The notes beneath the pieces were generated by a model. The model was not told the origin of the DNA, did no database searches, and saw nothing but the letters and a program-made list of their open reading frames with translations. From positions 8,388,642-8,452,641 of the forward strand of contig NW_024732238.1 in NCBI RefSeq assembly GCF_018991925.1: a stretch of DNA of 64,000 nucleotides, in the 5' to 3' direction. This document shows positions 1-11,660 of the stretch, piece after piece; position 1 is the stretch's first letter, and each line of letters starts with the position of its first letter. This DNA is from Homarus americanus (lineage: Eukaryota > Arthropoda > Malacostraca > Decapoda > Nephropidae). The position numbers and the translations under genes are program-made.

Positions 1-705
1 ATGTCGACGACTCCACCATTGGGATCAGCGTCAACAATTCTGCTCCCGACTATACCGCCCTTCAGGATTTATTGAACAGTCTCCAAAACTGGGCCACCAA
101 CAACCACGTCACCATCAACCATACCAAGACCATGGTTATGCACATCAACCTCTCCTCCGACATTGTCCCACCCCCTTCCATTACTTTAGGTCCCAACACA
201 CTCCAGGTTGTAGATTCCACGAAGCTCCTCGGCGTCACCATAGACAACAAACTAAATTGGAAACCACACGTCAGTGAAGTTGTCAAATCCTCCAGTTTCC
301 GTCTCCACCTCCTCCGCCGACTCAAGTCCCACGGGTTCCTGCACCCGAGCTCCTCAGTGTTTACTCAACATTCATACTCTCCTGCCACACCTATACCTGG
401 TCTTCCTCCTAAATGCCACACACAACGAAACACCTAGAAAAGTGCAAAGAGGGCATGCAAGATTATTCTCCTTCCTACTCCACATATCAAGAAGCGCTCA
501 ACACACTGACCCTTTCGACTCCAGTGACCATCACCACGACCTCATCTGCAAATTTGGTAAGAAGCTTTGCACCATCCCTCGACACCGCTCCTACTACCAC
601 CTGAGATCCCTTGTCCGAGAATTGCTGTTCGACACCACAACCGCATCCAGCCCATACGTGCACGAACTGATCGCTATAAGAACAGCCCAGTCCCAACCAT
701 TGTAA
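1..705 (+). pseudogene. LINE reverse transcriptase, C-terminal fragment
   Basis: This is the 3' part of a non-LTR retrotransposon reverse transcriptase, which copies element RNA at a nicked chromosomal target. Reading from base 3, the first residues are VDDSTIGIS, which fits the catalytic (Y/F)xDD motif C cut by the window edge. Next comes the typical post-catalytic region, with NHVTINHTKTMVM and LLGVTIDNKLNWKPHV. The frame is lost near base 380, and homology resumes in other frames up to about base 705 (HLEKCKEG, TYQEALNTLTLST). It is therefore broken by at least two indels. The upstream half lies outside the window. The reverse transcriptase identity is firm; I did not assign the exact LINE clade. 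Confidence 0.8.
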
Positions 706-958
706 AAATTATCAATAACTTGTAATAAACCAGTGTATTCACTCCCAGTAAATACTACTTCTTGCACTGTCACTATGTTGAAATGCCCTGTAGTTTGAGC
801 TTTTCCCCATCTAGTTATTATATATCTTATTTATATCACTTATGTTATTTGTATATTATTTGTAATTCGAAACCCATTCCCCAAATATGTAACTGTATAT
901 TTTCAGCCTTCTGGCTGCCAAGCTCTTTCAATAAACCGTTAAATTATTATTATTATTA
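706..958 (+). mobile_element. LINE 3' UTR ending in (ATT)n
   Basis: This directly follows the reverse transcriptase remnant. It ends with a conserved tail (TTTTCAGCCTTCTGGCTGCC, then CAATAAACCGTTAA) running into an ATT microsatellite. The tail contains an AATAAA polyadenylation-like signal. The same tail recurs at about 1928-2000, so it marks the 3' end of this LINE family. Confidence 0.7.
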
Positions 959-1332
959 CACACCCACGCACACACACACACACACCGAAGGGTCAAGACG
1001 TACCTGGCGCTCCTCTCGGAGCAGCCAGGTCAACTGCTATGTTGGCCCATACCAACTCCCTCCCCTGAACCCTCCTCCCCACCGGAATATCAACAAGTTC
1101 ACGCCAGAAGTTACTATTTCATTTAGGAAAGAAATGGAACCAGTGTTAAACAGAGGTGAACAGTGGTGAACAGTGCTTAAGTCAGTGAGAACAACTCAAC
1201 AGTAACAGTGGTACCCAAGTTGACCTTTCACACAGTGAGGTCCCAGGTACCCAGTGATAACGGCCCGTGAGACCCAACTACCAGCGATGTGTTAATCCGT
1301 CTACGATAGGAAGGCCTGGAACCACACCTCAC

Positions 1333-1817
1333 TCATATAACACCATCTGTGAGGGAATTACTACACCACGTGAGGCCCCTCATAACACCATATGTGAAGG
1401 AGTTACTACACCACGTGAGGCCCCTCATAACACCACCTGTGAGGGAATTACTACACCACGTGAGGCCCCTCATAACACCATCTGTGAGGGAATTACTACA
1501 CCACGTACCCTCATAACACCATCTGTGAGGGAATTACTACACCACGTGAGGCCCCTCATAACACCATCTGTGAGGGAATTACTACACCACGTGAGGCCCC
1601 TCATAACACCATCTGTGAGGGAATTACTACACCACGTGAGGTCCCTCATAACACCATCTGTGAGGGAATTACTACACCACGCGGAGGCCCCTCATAACAC
1701 CATCTGTGAGGGAATTACTACACCACGGAGGCCCCCACATAACACCATCTGTGAGGGAACTACTACACCACGTGAGGTCCCTCCTAACACCATCTGGGAG
1801 GGAGTTACTACACTACG
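1333..1817 (+). repeat. 45-bp minisatellite, about 11 units
   Basis: The unit is about 45 bp and contains AATTACTACACCACGTGAGG followed by CCCCTCATAACACCATCTGT. Each complete unit carries a CCACGTGAGG block with the E-box palindrome CACGTG. The unit length is a multiple of three, so a 205-codon frame (1267-1884) stays open through all copies as a 15-residue repeat. One unit lacks part of the CGTGAGG block and another has an extra GCGG; these change the frame, yet no stop appears. I see no sign that this is a protein gene. Confidence 0.85.
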
Positions 1818-1904
1818 TTTTTACTGTTCAACACCTACATTAATCTGTATGTTCACTGTATGTTCCTTTACCTTTCTCCAATGAAGGCTTTTGTTAAACC
1901 ACCA

Positions 1905-2000
1905 ATGTATGTAATAAGTCATTTATGCCCAATGTATATTTTCAGCCTTCGGGCTGCAGAACTTTTTCAATAAACCGTTAATTATTATTATTATTATTAC
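1905..2000 (+). mobile_element. Second LINE 3' tail with (ATT)n
   Basis: This closely matches the tail at 880-958, including TTTTCAGCCTTCGGGCTGC, CAATAAACCGTTAA and an ATT run. The minisatellite at 1333-1817 lies between the two tails, so it may have amplified within a 3' UTR or between two truncated insertions. Confidence 0.65.
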
Positions 2001-2229
2001 TTGTCTATTTATAGCCACAAATTGCCAAGTCATATAAAATGAGTTATTCAACAGATCTGCACCTATAGAACCCTAGCTTAACATGATGTAAACTACATTA
2101 GTGACCAATTACCATATGACAGGGAATGAGATAATTTACGTCAGTGACCATTAACGGGTTAATATTGTATAATTTCTTCATTATTTAAATATACGACATT
2201 TGGAAACTTTTCATGAATTTAAATAATGA

Positions 2230-5200
2230 TGAATAGTTTATTATCAGAACAACGCTACGAATAGTTTATTATCAGAACAATGCTACGAATAGTTTATTAT
2301 CAGAACAATGCTACGAATAGTTTATTATAAGAACAACGCTACGAATAGTTTATTATCAGAACAATGCTACGAATAGTTTATTATCAGAACAACGCTACGA
2401 ATAGTTTATCATCAGAACAATGCTACGAATAGTTTATTATTAGAACAATGCTACGAATAGTTTATTATCAGAACAATGCTACGAATAGATTATTATCAGA
2501 ACAACGCTACGAATAGTTTATTATTAGAACAATGCTACGAATAGTTTATCATCAGAACAATGCTACGAATAGTTTATCATTAGAACAATGCTACGAATAG
2601 TTTATTATCAGAACAATGCTACAAATAGTTTATTATCAGAACAACGCTCACGAATAGTTTATTATTAGAACAACGCTCTGATAGTTTATTATCAGAACAA
2701 TACTCACGAATAGTTTATTAATTGGGAACCAAAGCGCTCACGAATGGTTTAATTATCAAGAACAAGTACTCACCGAGAATAAGTTTTAGTATCAGGAACC
2801 ATAGCTCACGAATAAGTTTATTATTAGAACAATACTACGAATGGTTTATCATTGAAATTAATCTCGAATAAGTTTATTATTAGGGCAATGCTAGAATAGT
2901 TTATTATCAGAACAATGCTACGAATGGTTTATTATCAAGAACAATGCTCACGAATAGATTATTATCAGAACAACGCTCACAGACCGTTTATTATTAGAAC
3001 AATGCTTTCACGAATATGGGGTTTGTATCATTAAGAACAATGCTTTCACGAAATAGTTTATTATTAGAACAATGCTCACGAATAGTTTATCATCAAACAG
3101 CGCTACAGAATAGTTTATCATCAAGAACAATGCTGGATAGATTATTATCAGAACAACGCTCACGAATAGTTTATTATCAGAACAATGCTACGAATAGTTT
3201 ATCATCAGAACAACGCTACGAATAGTTTATCCATCAGAACAATGCTTTCACGAATAGTTTATCATCAGGGCAATACTACGAGGAATAGTTTATTATCAGA
3301 ACAAGCTACGAATAGCGTTTTATCATCAGAACAATGCCACGAATGGTTTTATTAACGCAGAACAATGCTACGAATGAACATCATTAGAACAATGTAAATG
3401 GTTTATCATCAGAACAATGCTACGAATAACTTTATCATTAGAACAATGCTCGTGGTTTGTCATCAAGAACAATACTTTCACGAATGGTTTATTATCGAAC
3501 AATACTACGAAGAGAATAGTTTATTATCAGAACAATGCTACGAATAGTTTATTATTAGAACAACGCTACGATAGTTTATCATTAGAACAATGCTGAATAG
3601 TTTATTATCAGAACAATGCTACGAATAGTTTATTATCAGAACATGCTCACGAATAGTTTATTATCAGAACAATGCTACGAATAGTTTATTATCAGAACAA
3701 TGCTACGAATAGTTTATTATCAGAACAATGCTACGAATAGTTTATCATTAGAACAACGCTAGAATAGTTTATTATAAAATGCTACGATAGTTTATTATAG
3801 AACAATACTACGAATAGTTTATTATCAGAACAATGCTACGAATAGTTTATTATCAAACAATGCTACGAATAGTTTATTATCAGAACAATGCTAGAATAGT
3901 TTATTATCAGAACAATGCTACGAAATAGTTTATTATCAGAACAATGCTACGAATAGTTTATTATCAGAACAATGCTCATTGAATTTATCAGAACAATGTT
4001 TATTATCAGAACAATGCTGAAATAGTTTATTATCAGAACAATGCTACGAATAGTTTATTATCAGAACAATGCTCTTGAAATAGTTTATTATCAGAACAAT
4101 GCTACGAATAGTTTATTATCAGAACAATGCTAGAATAGTTTATTTCAGAACAATGCTACGAATAGTTTATTATCAGAACAACGCTACAATAGTTTATTAT
4201 TAGAACAACAATAGTTTATTATCAGAACAATGCTAGAATAGTTTATTATCAGAACAATACTCACGAATAGTTTATTTATCAGAACAATGCTAGAATAGTT
4301 ATTATCAGAGCAATGCTACGAATAGTTTATTATCAGAACAATGCTACGAATAGTTTATTATCAGAACAATGCTACGAATAGTTTATTATCAGAACAATGC
4401 TACGAATAGTTTATTATTAGAATAGCGCTACGAATAGTTTATCAACAGAACAATACTACGAATAGTTTATCATTAGAACAATGCTACGAATAGTTTATCA
4501 TCAAGGTACTTTCACGAATAGTTTATCATTAGAACAATGCTTTCGAATGATTTTATCCATCAGAACAATGCTACGAATAGTTTATCATTAGAACAATGCT
4601 ACGAATAGTTTATCATAAGAACAATGCTACGAATAGTTTTATTATCAGAACAATGCTACGAATAGATTATTATCAGAACAATGCTACGAATAGTTTATTA
4701 TTAGAACAATGCTTTACGAATAGTTTATTATCAAGAACAATGCTACGAATAGTTTATTATCAGAACAGTACTGCGAATGGTTATCATCAGAACAATACTT
4801 TACGAATAGTTTATCATTAGAACAATGCTACGAATAGTTTATTATCAGAACAACTTTTCTGAAGAATAGTTTTGTATCAAGAACAACACTTTCACGAATA
4901 GTTTATTATCAGAACAAACTACGAATAATTTATTATTAGAACAACGCTGAATAGTTTATTATTAGAACATAGCGCTACGAATAGTTTATTATCAAGAACG
5001 GCGCTTCACGAATAGTTTATTATTAGGTAATCTTTCTGAATAGTTTATTGTAAGAACTAACGCTTCCCGAATAGTTTATTATCAGAACAATGCTAGAATA
5101 GTTTATTATCAAGAACAATGCTACGAATAGTTTATTATTAGAACAACGCTTCTGAATAGTTTATTATCAGAACAATACTACGAATAGTTTATTATCAGAA

Positions 5201-7506
5201 CAATACTACGAATAGTTTATTATCAAGAACAATGCTCTGAATAGTTATCATTAGAACAGCACTACGAATAGTTTTATCATCAGAACAACATACGAATAGT
5301 TTATTATTTATTAGAACAACTTTAACTACGAATAGTTTTATTATTAGAACAGCTAGAATAGTTTATTATTAGAACAATGCTACGAATAGTTTATTATCAG
5401 AATTATTACTACGAAATAGTTTATTATTAGAACAACTTCTGAATAGTTTATTATTAGAACAATGCTCCCCGAATAGTTTATTATCAGAACAATGCTCTAA
5501 ATAGTTTAGTATCAGAACAACTGCGAATAGTTTATTATTAGAACAACTACGAATAGTTTATTATTAGAACAGCAGCTACGAATGGTTATTATTAGAACAA
5601 TACTCACAGTAGTTTATTATCCAGAACAATGCTTTCTGAATAGTTTATTATTAGAACAACGCTACGAATAGTTTATTATTGAACAGTACTACGAATAGTT
5701 TTATTATCCAGAACAATATGAATGGTTATTATCAGAACAACGCTACGAATAGTTTATTATTAGAACAACGCTACGAATAGTTTATTATTAGAACAACGCT
5801 ACGAATAGTTTATTATTAAGAACAATACTAGAGCAGTTTATTATCAGAGTGGCAGCTCACCGAATAGTTTATTATTAGAACAATGCTACGAATAGTTTAT
5901 TATTAAGAACAACGCTACGAATAGTTTATTATTGAATTAATGCTACGAATAGTTTATTATCAGAACAAGTATACGAATAGTTTATTATCCCAGCAGAACA
6001 ATAACTCTGAATAGTTTATTATCAAACAGTACTACGAATAGTTTATTATCAGAACAATGCTACGAATAGTTTATTATCCAGAACAATGCTACGAATAGTT
6101 TATTATCAGAACAATACTGCGAATAGTTTATTATCAGAACAATACTGCGAATAGTTTGTTATAAGAGAACAAACTCACGAATAGTTTATCATCAGAACAA
6201 TGCTACGAATGGTTTGTCATTAAGAACAGTACTGCGAATAGTTTCATCAGAACAATGCTGCGAATGGTTTATCATAAGGCAATTACTGGAATAGTTTATC
6301 ATCAGAACAATGCTACGAATAGTTTATCATTAGAACAATGCTACGAACGGATTTATCATGTCAGAATGCTGCGAATAGTTTATTATCAGAACAATGCTAC
6401 GAATAGATTGTGTCAAGAACAACAATGCTACGAATAGTTTATTATTAGAACAATTTATGAATAGTTTATTATCAGAACAATGCTACGAAGAATAGTTTTA
6501 TTATCAGAACAATGCTGAGAATGGACATCATCAGAACAATACTACGAATAGTTTATCATTAGAACAATGCTACGAATAGTTTTGTATCAGAACAACTTTT
6601 CACGAATAATTTTATTATCAGAACAGCTACAAATAGTTTGTATTAGAACAACTACGAATAGTTTTATTATTATTAGAACAACTACGAATGATTTATTATC
6701 AGAACAACGCTCACGAATAGTTTATTATTAGAACAATGCTACGAATAGTTTATTATCAGAACAACGCTACGAATAGTTTATTATCAGAACAATGCTGAAT
6801 AGTTTATTATCAAGAACAATACTACGAATAGTTTATTATTAGAACTAGCTACGAATAGTTTATTATCAGAACAATATACGAATAGTTTATTATCAGAACA
6901 ATACTCTGAATAGTTTATTATCAGAACAATGCTAGAATAGTTTATCATTAAGTCTTCTGAATAGTTTATCATCAGAACAACGCTACGAATAGTTTATTAT
7001 TAGAACAACTACGAATAGTTTATTATTAGAACAGCTACGAATAGTTTATTATTAAGAACAATGCTACGAATGAACATTATCAGAACAGTACTACGAATGG
7101 TTTATTATTAGAACAATAGTTTATTATCAGAACAATGCTACGAATAGTTTATTATCAGAACAATGCTACGAATAGTTTATTATAAGAACAACGCTACCGA
7201 ATAGTTTATTATCAGAACAATGCTACTGAATAGTTTATTATCAGAACAACGCTACGAATAGTTTATCATCAGAACAATGCTATCGAATAGTTTATTATTA
7301 GAACAATGCTACGAATAGTTTAATATCAGAACAATGCTACTAATAGATTATTATCAGAACAACGCTACGAATAGTTTATTATTAGACACGCTATCGAATA
7401 GTTTATCATCAGAACAATGCTACGAATAGTTTATCATTAGAACAATGCTACGAATAGTTTATTATCAGAACAATGCTAAAATATTTATTATCAGAACAAC
7501 GCTACC
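2230..7506 (+). repeat. 28-bp satellite array, about 5.3 kb
   Basis: This is a tandem array of the 28-bp unit GAATAGTTTATTATCAGAAC plus AATGCTAC, nearly 190 copies by length. Common variants are ATTAG for ATCAG, TTTATCATC for TTTATTATC, and AACGCTAC for AATGCTAC. The middle (about 3,600-4,450) is fairly uniform. Both flanks carry many one- to several-base indels such as AAGAACAATGCTTTCACG. Short open frames here are periodic artefacts. It is direct tandem DNA without unique spacers, so it is not a CRISPR array. Confidence 0.95.
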
Positions 7507-8865
7507 ACTGGATTATTTAAGAATTATCCTGACAGTGATATAGTACAGCCAAAAATTTATCAACTAATCCCAATCCCAATTACATACAGCCATATTTCAA
7601 CAAGGATTGCCAGGTAAAATTGTGAGTACAAAAGCCAGGATGGGGTCGGTGCATCTTTGGCTGACTGTACAGTAGCTGGATAACTATTAAACTATTAGCT
7701 ACTTCCAGAAGTAATACCTTCTTACAGTACTGTACTGTACACCTTTGATTCAATGACAAAGTTCATGAAAATAACATTATTGTTAGAAAGTAAACAGTTA
7801 AGACTTCGAAAAGGTCAACCACAAAACTTCATATTGATATTTATTTACTGTAGGGAGATAGAGCAAAATAAAAAAGTAATAATATTTTATTACGTTTCCA
7901 TCACAAATTTATATTTTCAAGTTTTTGGGTTTCCATTTTCACTTAAGACTACATTTTGCCGGACACTGTTTATACGACTAAGTGCCGCCAATCATCATAG
8001 GTAAGTCTTAGTGTCACATGATACACTGCACAGGTTCAGAGTGTTGAATTTTACTTGGCTAGATACAAGATGGCTCTTCTCTACACAGGGTGATTCTCAA
8101 CATGGTAAACCATCTACTGTGTACAGGGTATATAAAACTGAAGCCACTGCCACTGACATTTTTTTAGGCTTATGGTATTCTGCCAACCTCTGTTAAGTGG
8201 AAAATGAGGTTTAGACTGTAACTACCATCAAGATAAGAACCTTTGGTTTTCAAGAAAAAACAAAGTCACCAAGACAATTTTATCCCACAATTCTCCTCCA
8301 CTTCAAAGCCCTACCCATTGAATACCATCAAATTTGGGTATTATTACAGTTTCACCCACAACTCGGTTAGATAAATTTTGTGTTTACCATTACTTATATC
8401 TTGTCAATCAGAACAACTTTTTCTAATACCACTTTCATCACAAATATATATTAACCGAGAAATTAAATTCACGTAAGAAATTAACGTAAATCTGCAGTCA
8501 CCGCGTGGCTTTTGTTTTAGATTAATCTAAGCCGAACAGTACTCTCACCTCCACAACAAACAATATTACACCATGATGCTTTAACAAAGTTGCTTTCATT
8601 GGTACCAGATATACTAAGTACTGTACTGTACTTTCTGTTTAATCTAGTGGGGACGGCTAGGAAGTTAGGTATTAAGTGAGTTTCTTTGGTTGGTTAGGTC
8701 AGGTTGTATTAGGGGGGGAAGGGTGATTTGTCCAAAACGACTCATTTCCCATGGAAATGAAGGTCAAATTCGAATGAATCACACCAAACAACACAGGAAA
8801 ATAAAAAAGTTAGGTCACACAGAAGTTGTATGAAACTTTAAATTTACCATTTTCGATGGTAATGA
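7507..8865. other. Unassigned AT-rich sequence
   Basis: No gene or clear repeat was recognised here. There are scattered TACTGTACTGTAC-type runs and a GGTTAGGTCAGGTT stretch near 8,690. The longest open frame (7753-8004, 83 codons) is AT-rich, resembles no family I know, and has no supporting signals. Confidence 0.5.
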
Positions 8866-8869
8866 AGGT

Positions 8870-9060
8870 CAGCAGTAACGCAGCATATCTCTCACCAACA
8901 TGTCAAAGGTTCAATTTGGTTAGACACACGTGAGATGGGTGTTATCCAGTGTGACCATCACTACCAAACACCATAGGTTTCCCAGTCCTCGGTTTCCTCC
9001 TGTACTAACACTGGATAGACTAACCACCTAAACGGCTAGTAAGCTCATAAGTGGCAAAAA
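8870..9060 (+). mobile_element. tRNA-derived SINE, diverged copy
   Basis: The order of parts matches the SINE on the minus strand at 32.74-33.30 kb. A decayed B-box region (GTCAAAGGTTCAATTTGG) is followed by CACGTGAGATGGGTGTTATC, a central part (GGTTTCCCAGTCCTCGGTTT), and a 3' tail with CCACCTAAACGGCTAGTAAG. The tail is a variant of the 3' end of the LINE family at 11.7-21.8 kb. SINEs are transcribed by RNA polymerase III from internal A and B boxes and are mobilised by a LINE. The A box is not clear in this copy. Confidence 0.65.
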
Positions 9061-9227
9061 TGATAATACAGTGTATATGCTGGAAAAACCTATTTTTTGT
9101 TAGTCATTTCGGTATTATTTAGTTTCGGTCATCCAGGTAATCTTAGGAAATTAACCCCAACAAGAAAGGGGGGTCTGGGGTTTCATGGTTCTTGTGGCTA
9201 GGCTAGGTTGGTTAGTTTATTTAAATA

Positions 9228-9880
9228 TATATTGAAACGGTAAAGGTGTAGAAGACGGTGACCACCAGAAGAAATTGTCCGAATTGGCTTAAATTTTTTC
9301 TACACACTACTGTAATATCATGATATTAACACAAAATGGAAACGACAATGAAGAGAACCTAACCTAAAGCACCCATAGGTTGGTTATGTTAGGTCAGGTT
9401 TTATTAGGTTTTATGCATTATTTTGTATTTATTTTTTTATATAATGCTAATAACATTATATTAAACACAGATATGGAAACAACAATGCATATTACCTAAT
9501 AGAACCTGACAATCTTTTTATTTACTCTATCCCGCTTTACAATTGTCCCCCAGGCGTCAATTTTTTTGTTTACCTCGCTGAATCCCTCTTCAAGACGTTT
9601 CCTATAAATGATGGTGAACGTTTCCATTTATTCCTCCTCGCCATTGCTGATGTATATCAGCCTCAATATTAATGTAAGTTGTTTAACACAAATTAACACG
9701 ATAATATTAACAACCTAATAGAACCTGACCTAACATACCCAACATATGGGTGTGTTAGGTCAGGTTCTATGCATTGTCGTTTCCATTTTTGTGTTTAATA
9801 TCATGATAATGGTGTGTAGAACAAATTTAAGCCAATTTGAACAATTCCTTCTACACCTTTACCACTGAAACAGTTTATTT
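9228..9880. repeat. Foldback inverted repeat, arms about 180 bp
   Basis: The left arm (about 9,228-9,420) is the reverse complement of the right arm (about 9,705-9,880) with modest divergence. Both arms read GGTAAAGGTGTAGAAG, AATTGGCTTAAAT, TATCATGATATTA, GGAAACGACAATG and then TTAGGTCAGGTT. The roughly 285-bp centre is AT-rich and contains a partial repeat of the inner arm. The shape is that of a foldback or MITE-type element. I found no convincing target duplication. Confidence 0.65.
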
Positions 9881-9959
9881 AGCCAGAAGAACACAGATAC
9901 AGAGTCGATTAAAAATCATAATACTGTAATAACATGGCTGAGCCAGTTGAGAGCCTGAG
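9875..9959 (-). mobile_element. Retroelement 3' tail, copy 1
   Basis: The reverse complement matches 57,888-57,976 closely, sharing CTCAACTGGCTCAGCCATGTT, then CTCTGTATCT and CTGGCTAAATAAACTG. The other copy ends in a poly-A run just after AATAAACTG. It is therefore probably the 3' end of a polyadenylated retroelement. It overlaps the end of the foldback arm and is cut on the other side by the foldback MITE at 9,968. Confidence 0.5.
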
Positions 9960-9967
9960 CTCTTGAA

Positions 9968-10528
9968 CGGTCCGACTAATTACCCAAATGTACCCAAATG
10001 TAGCCAAATGTAGCCGCAATGAAGTCAAATAATGGTCCTACATGAATAAATCGGACTGCTAATCACTTCTCGACTAGTATTTGGTGTCAGAAAGTCACAA
10101 AAAATTGGAAAACTTACTTTAATCTGAGTTAATAGATCGCTGCATGTACCGAGGAGCGAGGAATTACCCAAATGTAATGAATGAAGTCAAATGATGGTCG
10201 ACAAGCTGCACTGGCGTGAATCACTTCTATTATTATTTGGTGTCAAAATAAACAAAATTGGTAAACTTAATTTAATCTGGAGTTGTGTTGTGTTAGGTTA
10301 GATTAGATTAGATTAGATTAGATTAGATTAGATTAGATTAGATTAGATTAGGTTAGGTTAGTACATGCACTTGATCTATTAACCTTGCATTAAAATTTAG
10401 ATGTTTACCAATTTTTTGTGACTTTGTGACACCAAATACTAGTCGAGAAGTGATTAGCAGTCCGATTTATTCATCTAGGACCATTATTTGACTTCATTGC
10501 GGCTATATTTGGGTAATTAGTCGGACCC
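9968..10528. mobile_element. Foldback MITE with 8-bp target duplication
   Basis: The arms at about 9,969-10,107 and 10,410-10,527 are near-perfect inverted repeats (GGTCCGACTAATTACCCAAA, CCGCAATGAAGTCAAATAAT, CGGACTGCTAATCACTTCTC). The flanks carry the direct octamer CTCTTGAA at 9,960-9,967 and 10,529-10,536. A third, more diverged partial copy of the arm sits inside at about 10,145-10,265, in the same direction as the left arm. There is no coding capacity. An 8-bp duplication is the hAT (or P) hallmark, but the outer bases do not match the common hAT terminus, so the superfamily is open. Confidence 0.8.
10295..10353 (+). repeat. (TTAGA)n with TTAGG edges
   Basis: This is a pentamer array of about eleven TTAGA units, flanked by TTAGG units on both sides, in the loop of the foldback MITE. 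TTAGG is the common arthropod telomeric pentamer. Here it is interstitial and mostly mutated to TTAGA. Confidence 0.85.
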
Positions 10529-10536
10529 CTCTTGAA

Positions 10537-11660
10537 GGATACATTAGGTTGGATATCTATATTTAAATTTTATCGTAGTTTCCATGGTCAATCTTTTCCG
10601 AATCTTTACCAAATAAACTTTTATATTTTAGCTACAGTTGGATATCATGCACAAAAGTTTGGTTAACAAAAGAATTTCATGCAAATTACGTATCTTCATT
10701 TACTTACATCGTTTCATCAATATTTTCTAATGGGTATCCCAAAGTTACCTGATGATTAGAGCAACAAACAATACCAAGCATAAGACATTACCACAGAAAA
10801 GTTTGTATGACTCTATGTAGCTGCCTCCTCCTCCCTCCACCATGACAGGAGAGGGACAACTGAAGGCTCTCCTCCTGAAGGGCGAAAACACATCTAAATA
10901 ACCAGAATAACAATAATAGGATCAATCAATGTAAACTTTTATATTTTTTCGTGATACAGTTTCTCTTTGTATTTTTAATTTGAAGCTTCATATAAAATTA
11001 TATATTTTCAATGTCAAATCGGATAAAGAAAGATATATTCATATCATATAAACTCATATTCAAAATGGGTTAGATTTTATTTTGTCCTTCAATATATAGA
11101 CTAAATTAACTTATTTATGTATAAACTGCCAAATTACATCATAAACTAGGACATATATTTTTAAAACATATGCTTATCATTGATTAAGGCAATTTTTTCT
11201 TGTTTGGTGTGTTTAAATTGTTTTTGTATTTCAGACAGCCAACTGAAAGTAAACATTGGAACATACTTAATGTAACACAAAAATCACCGACATAAGTTGA
11301 TATATTAAAATATATATAATTTACTTTCTAGAGGCTAATATGAATACTTACAACTATATTATTATTTTTATTTTTTTTGCCGGAAAATTACAGTACTTCG
11401 CTTACTTGTTTTCCGTAGTATTTTAACATTAGTGAATCTGTGTAAACTTTATGGTTTGAAAATTAAACCTTTCACACGGGATTACTTTTGAGACAAATCG
11501 CATCGTGTAAAGCAAACATAAAAGAGTGAAGCCTTATTCGCTGAACTATTTTTTCCAGATGTAAAGAATCATACGCAGCGTGATACTTTTTTGAGTGATA
11601 AACATAGTTCAGCATAAATTACCTTACACGTATTTGTTAATTTACGATCATTTACTTTTA
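10537..11660. other. Unassigned AT-rich sequence
   Basis: This is low-complexity, AT-rich sequence between the MITE and the first LINE fragment. I recognise no gene, repeat family or RNA in it. Confidence 0.5.

Noticed and set aside
1267..1884. A secreted or structural repeat protein of 205 residues
   Set aside because: The open frame follows from a 45-bp unit without stops. There is no signal peptide, no promoter and no splice evidence.
2230..7506. Regularly repeated 28-bp units as a CRISPR array
   Set aside because: The units are contiguous with no unique spacers, and the setting is eukaryotic. This is a satellite.
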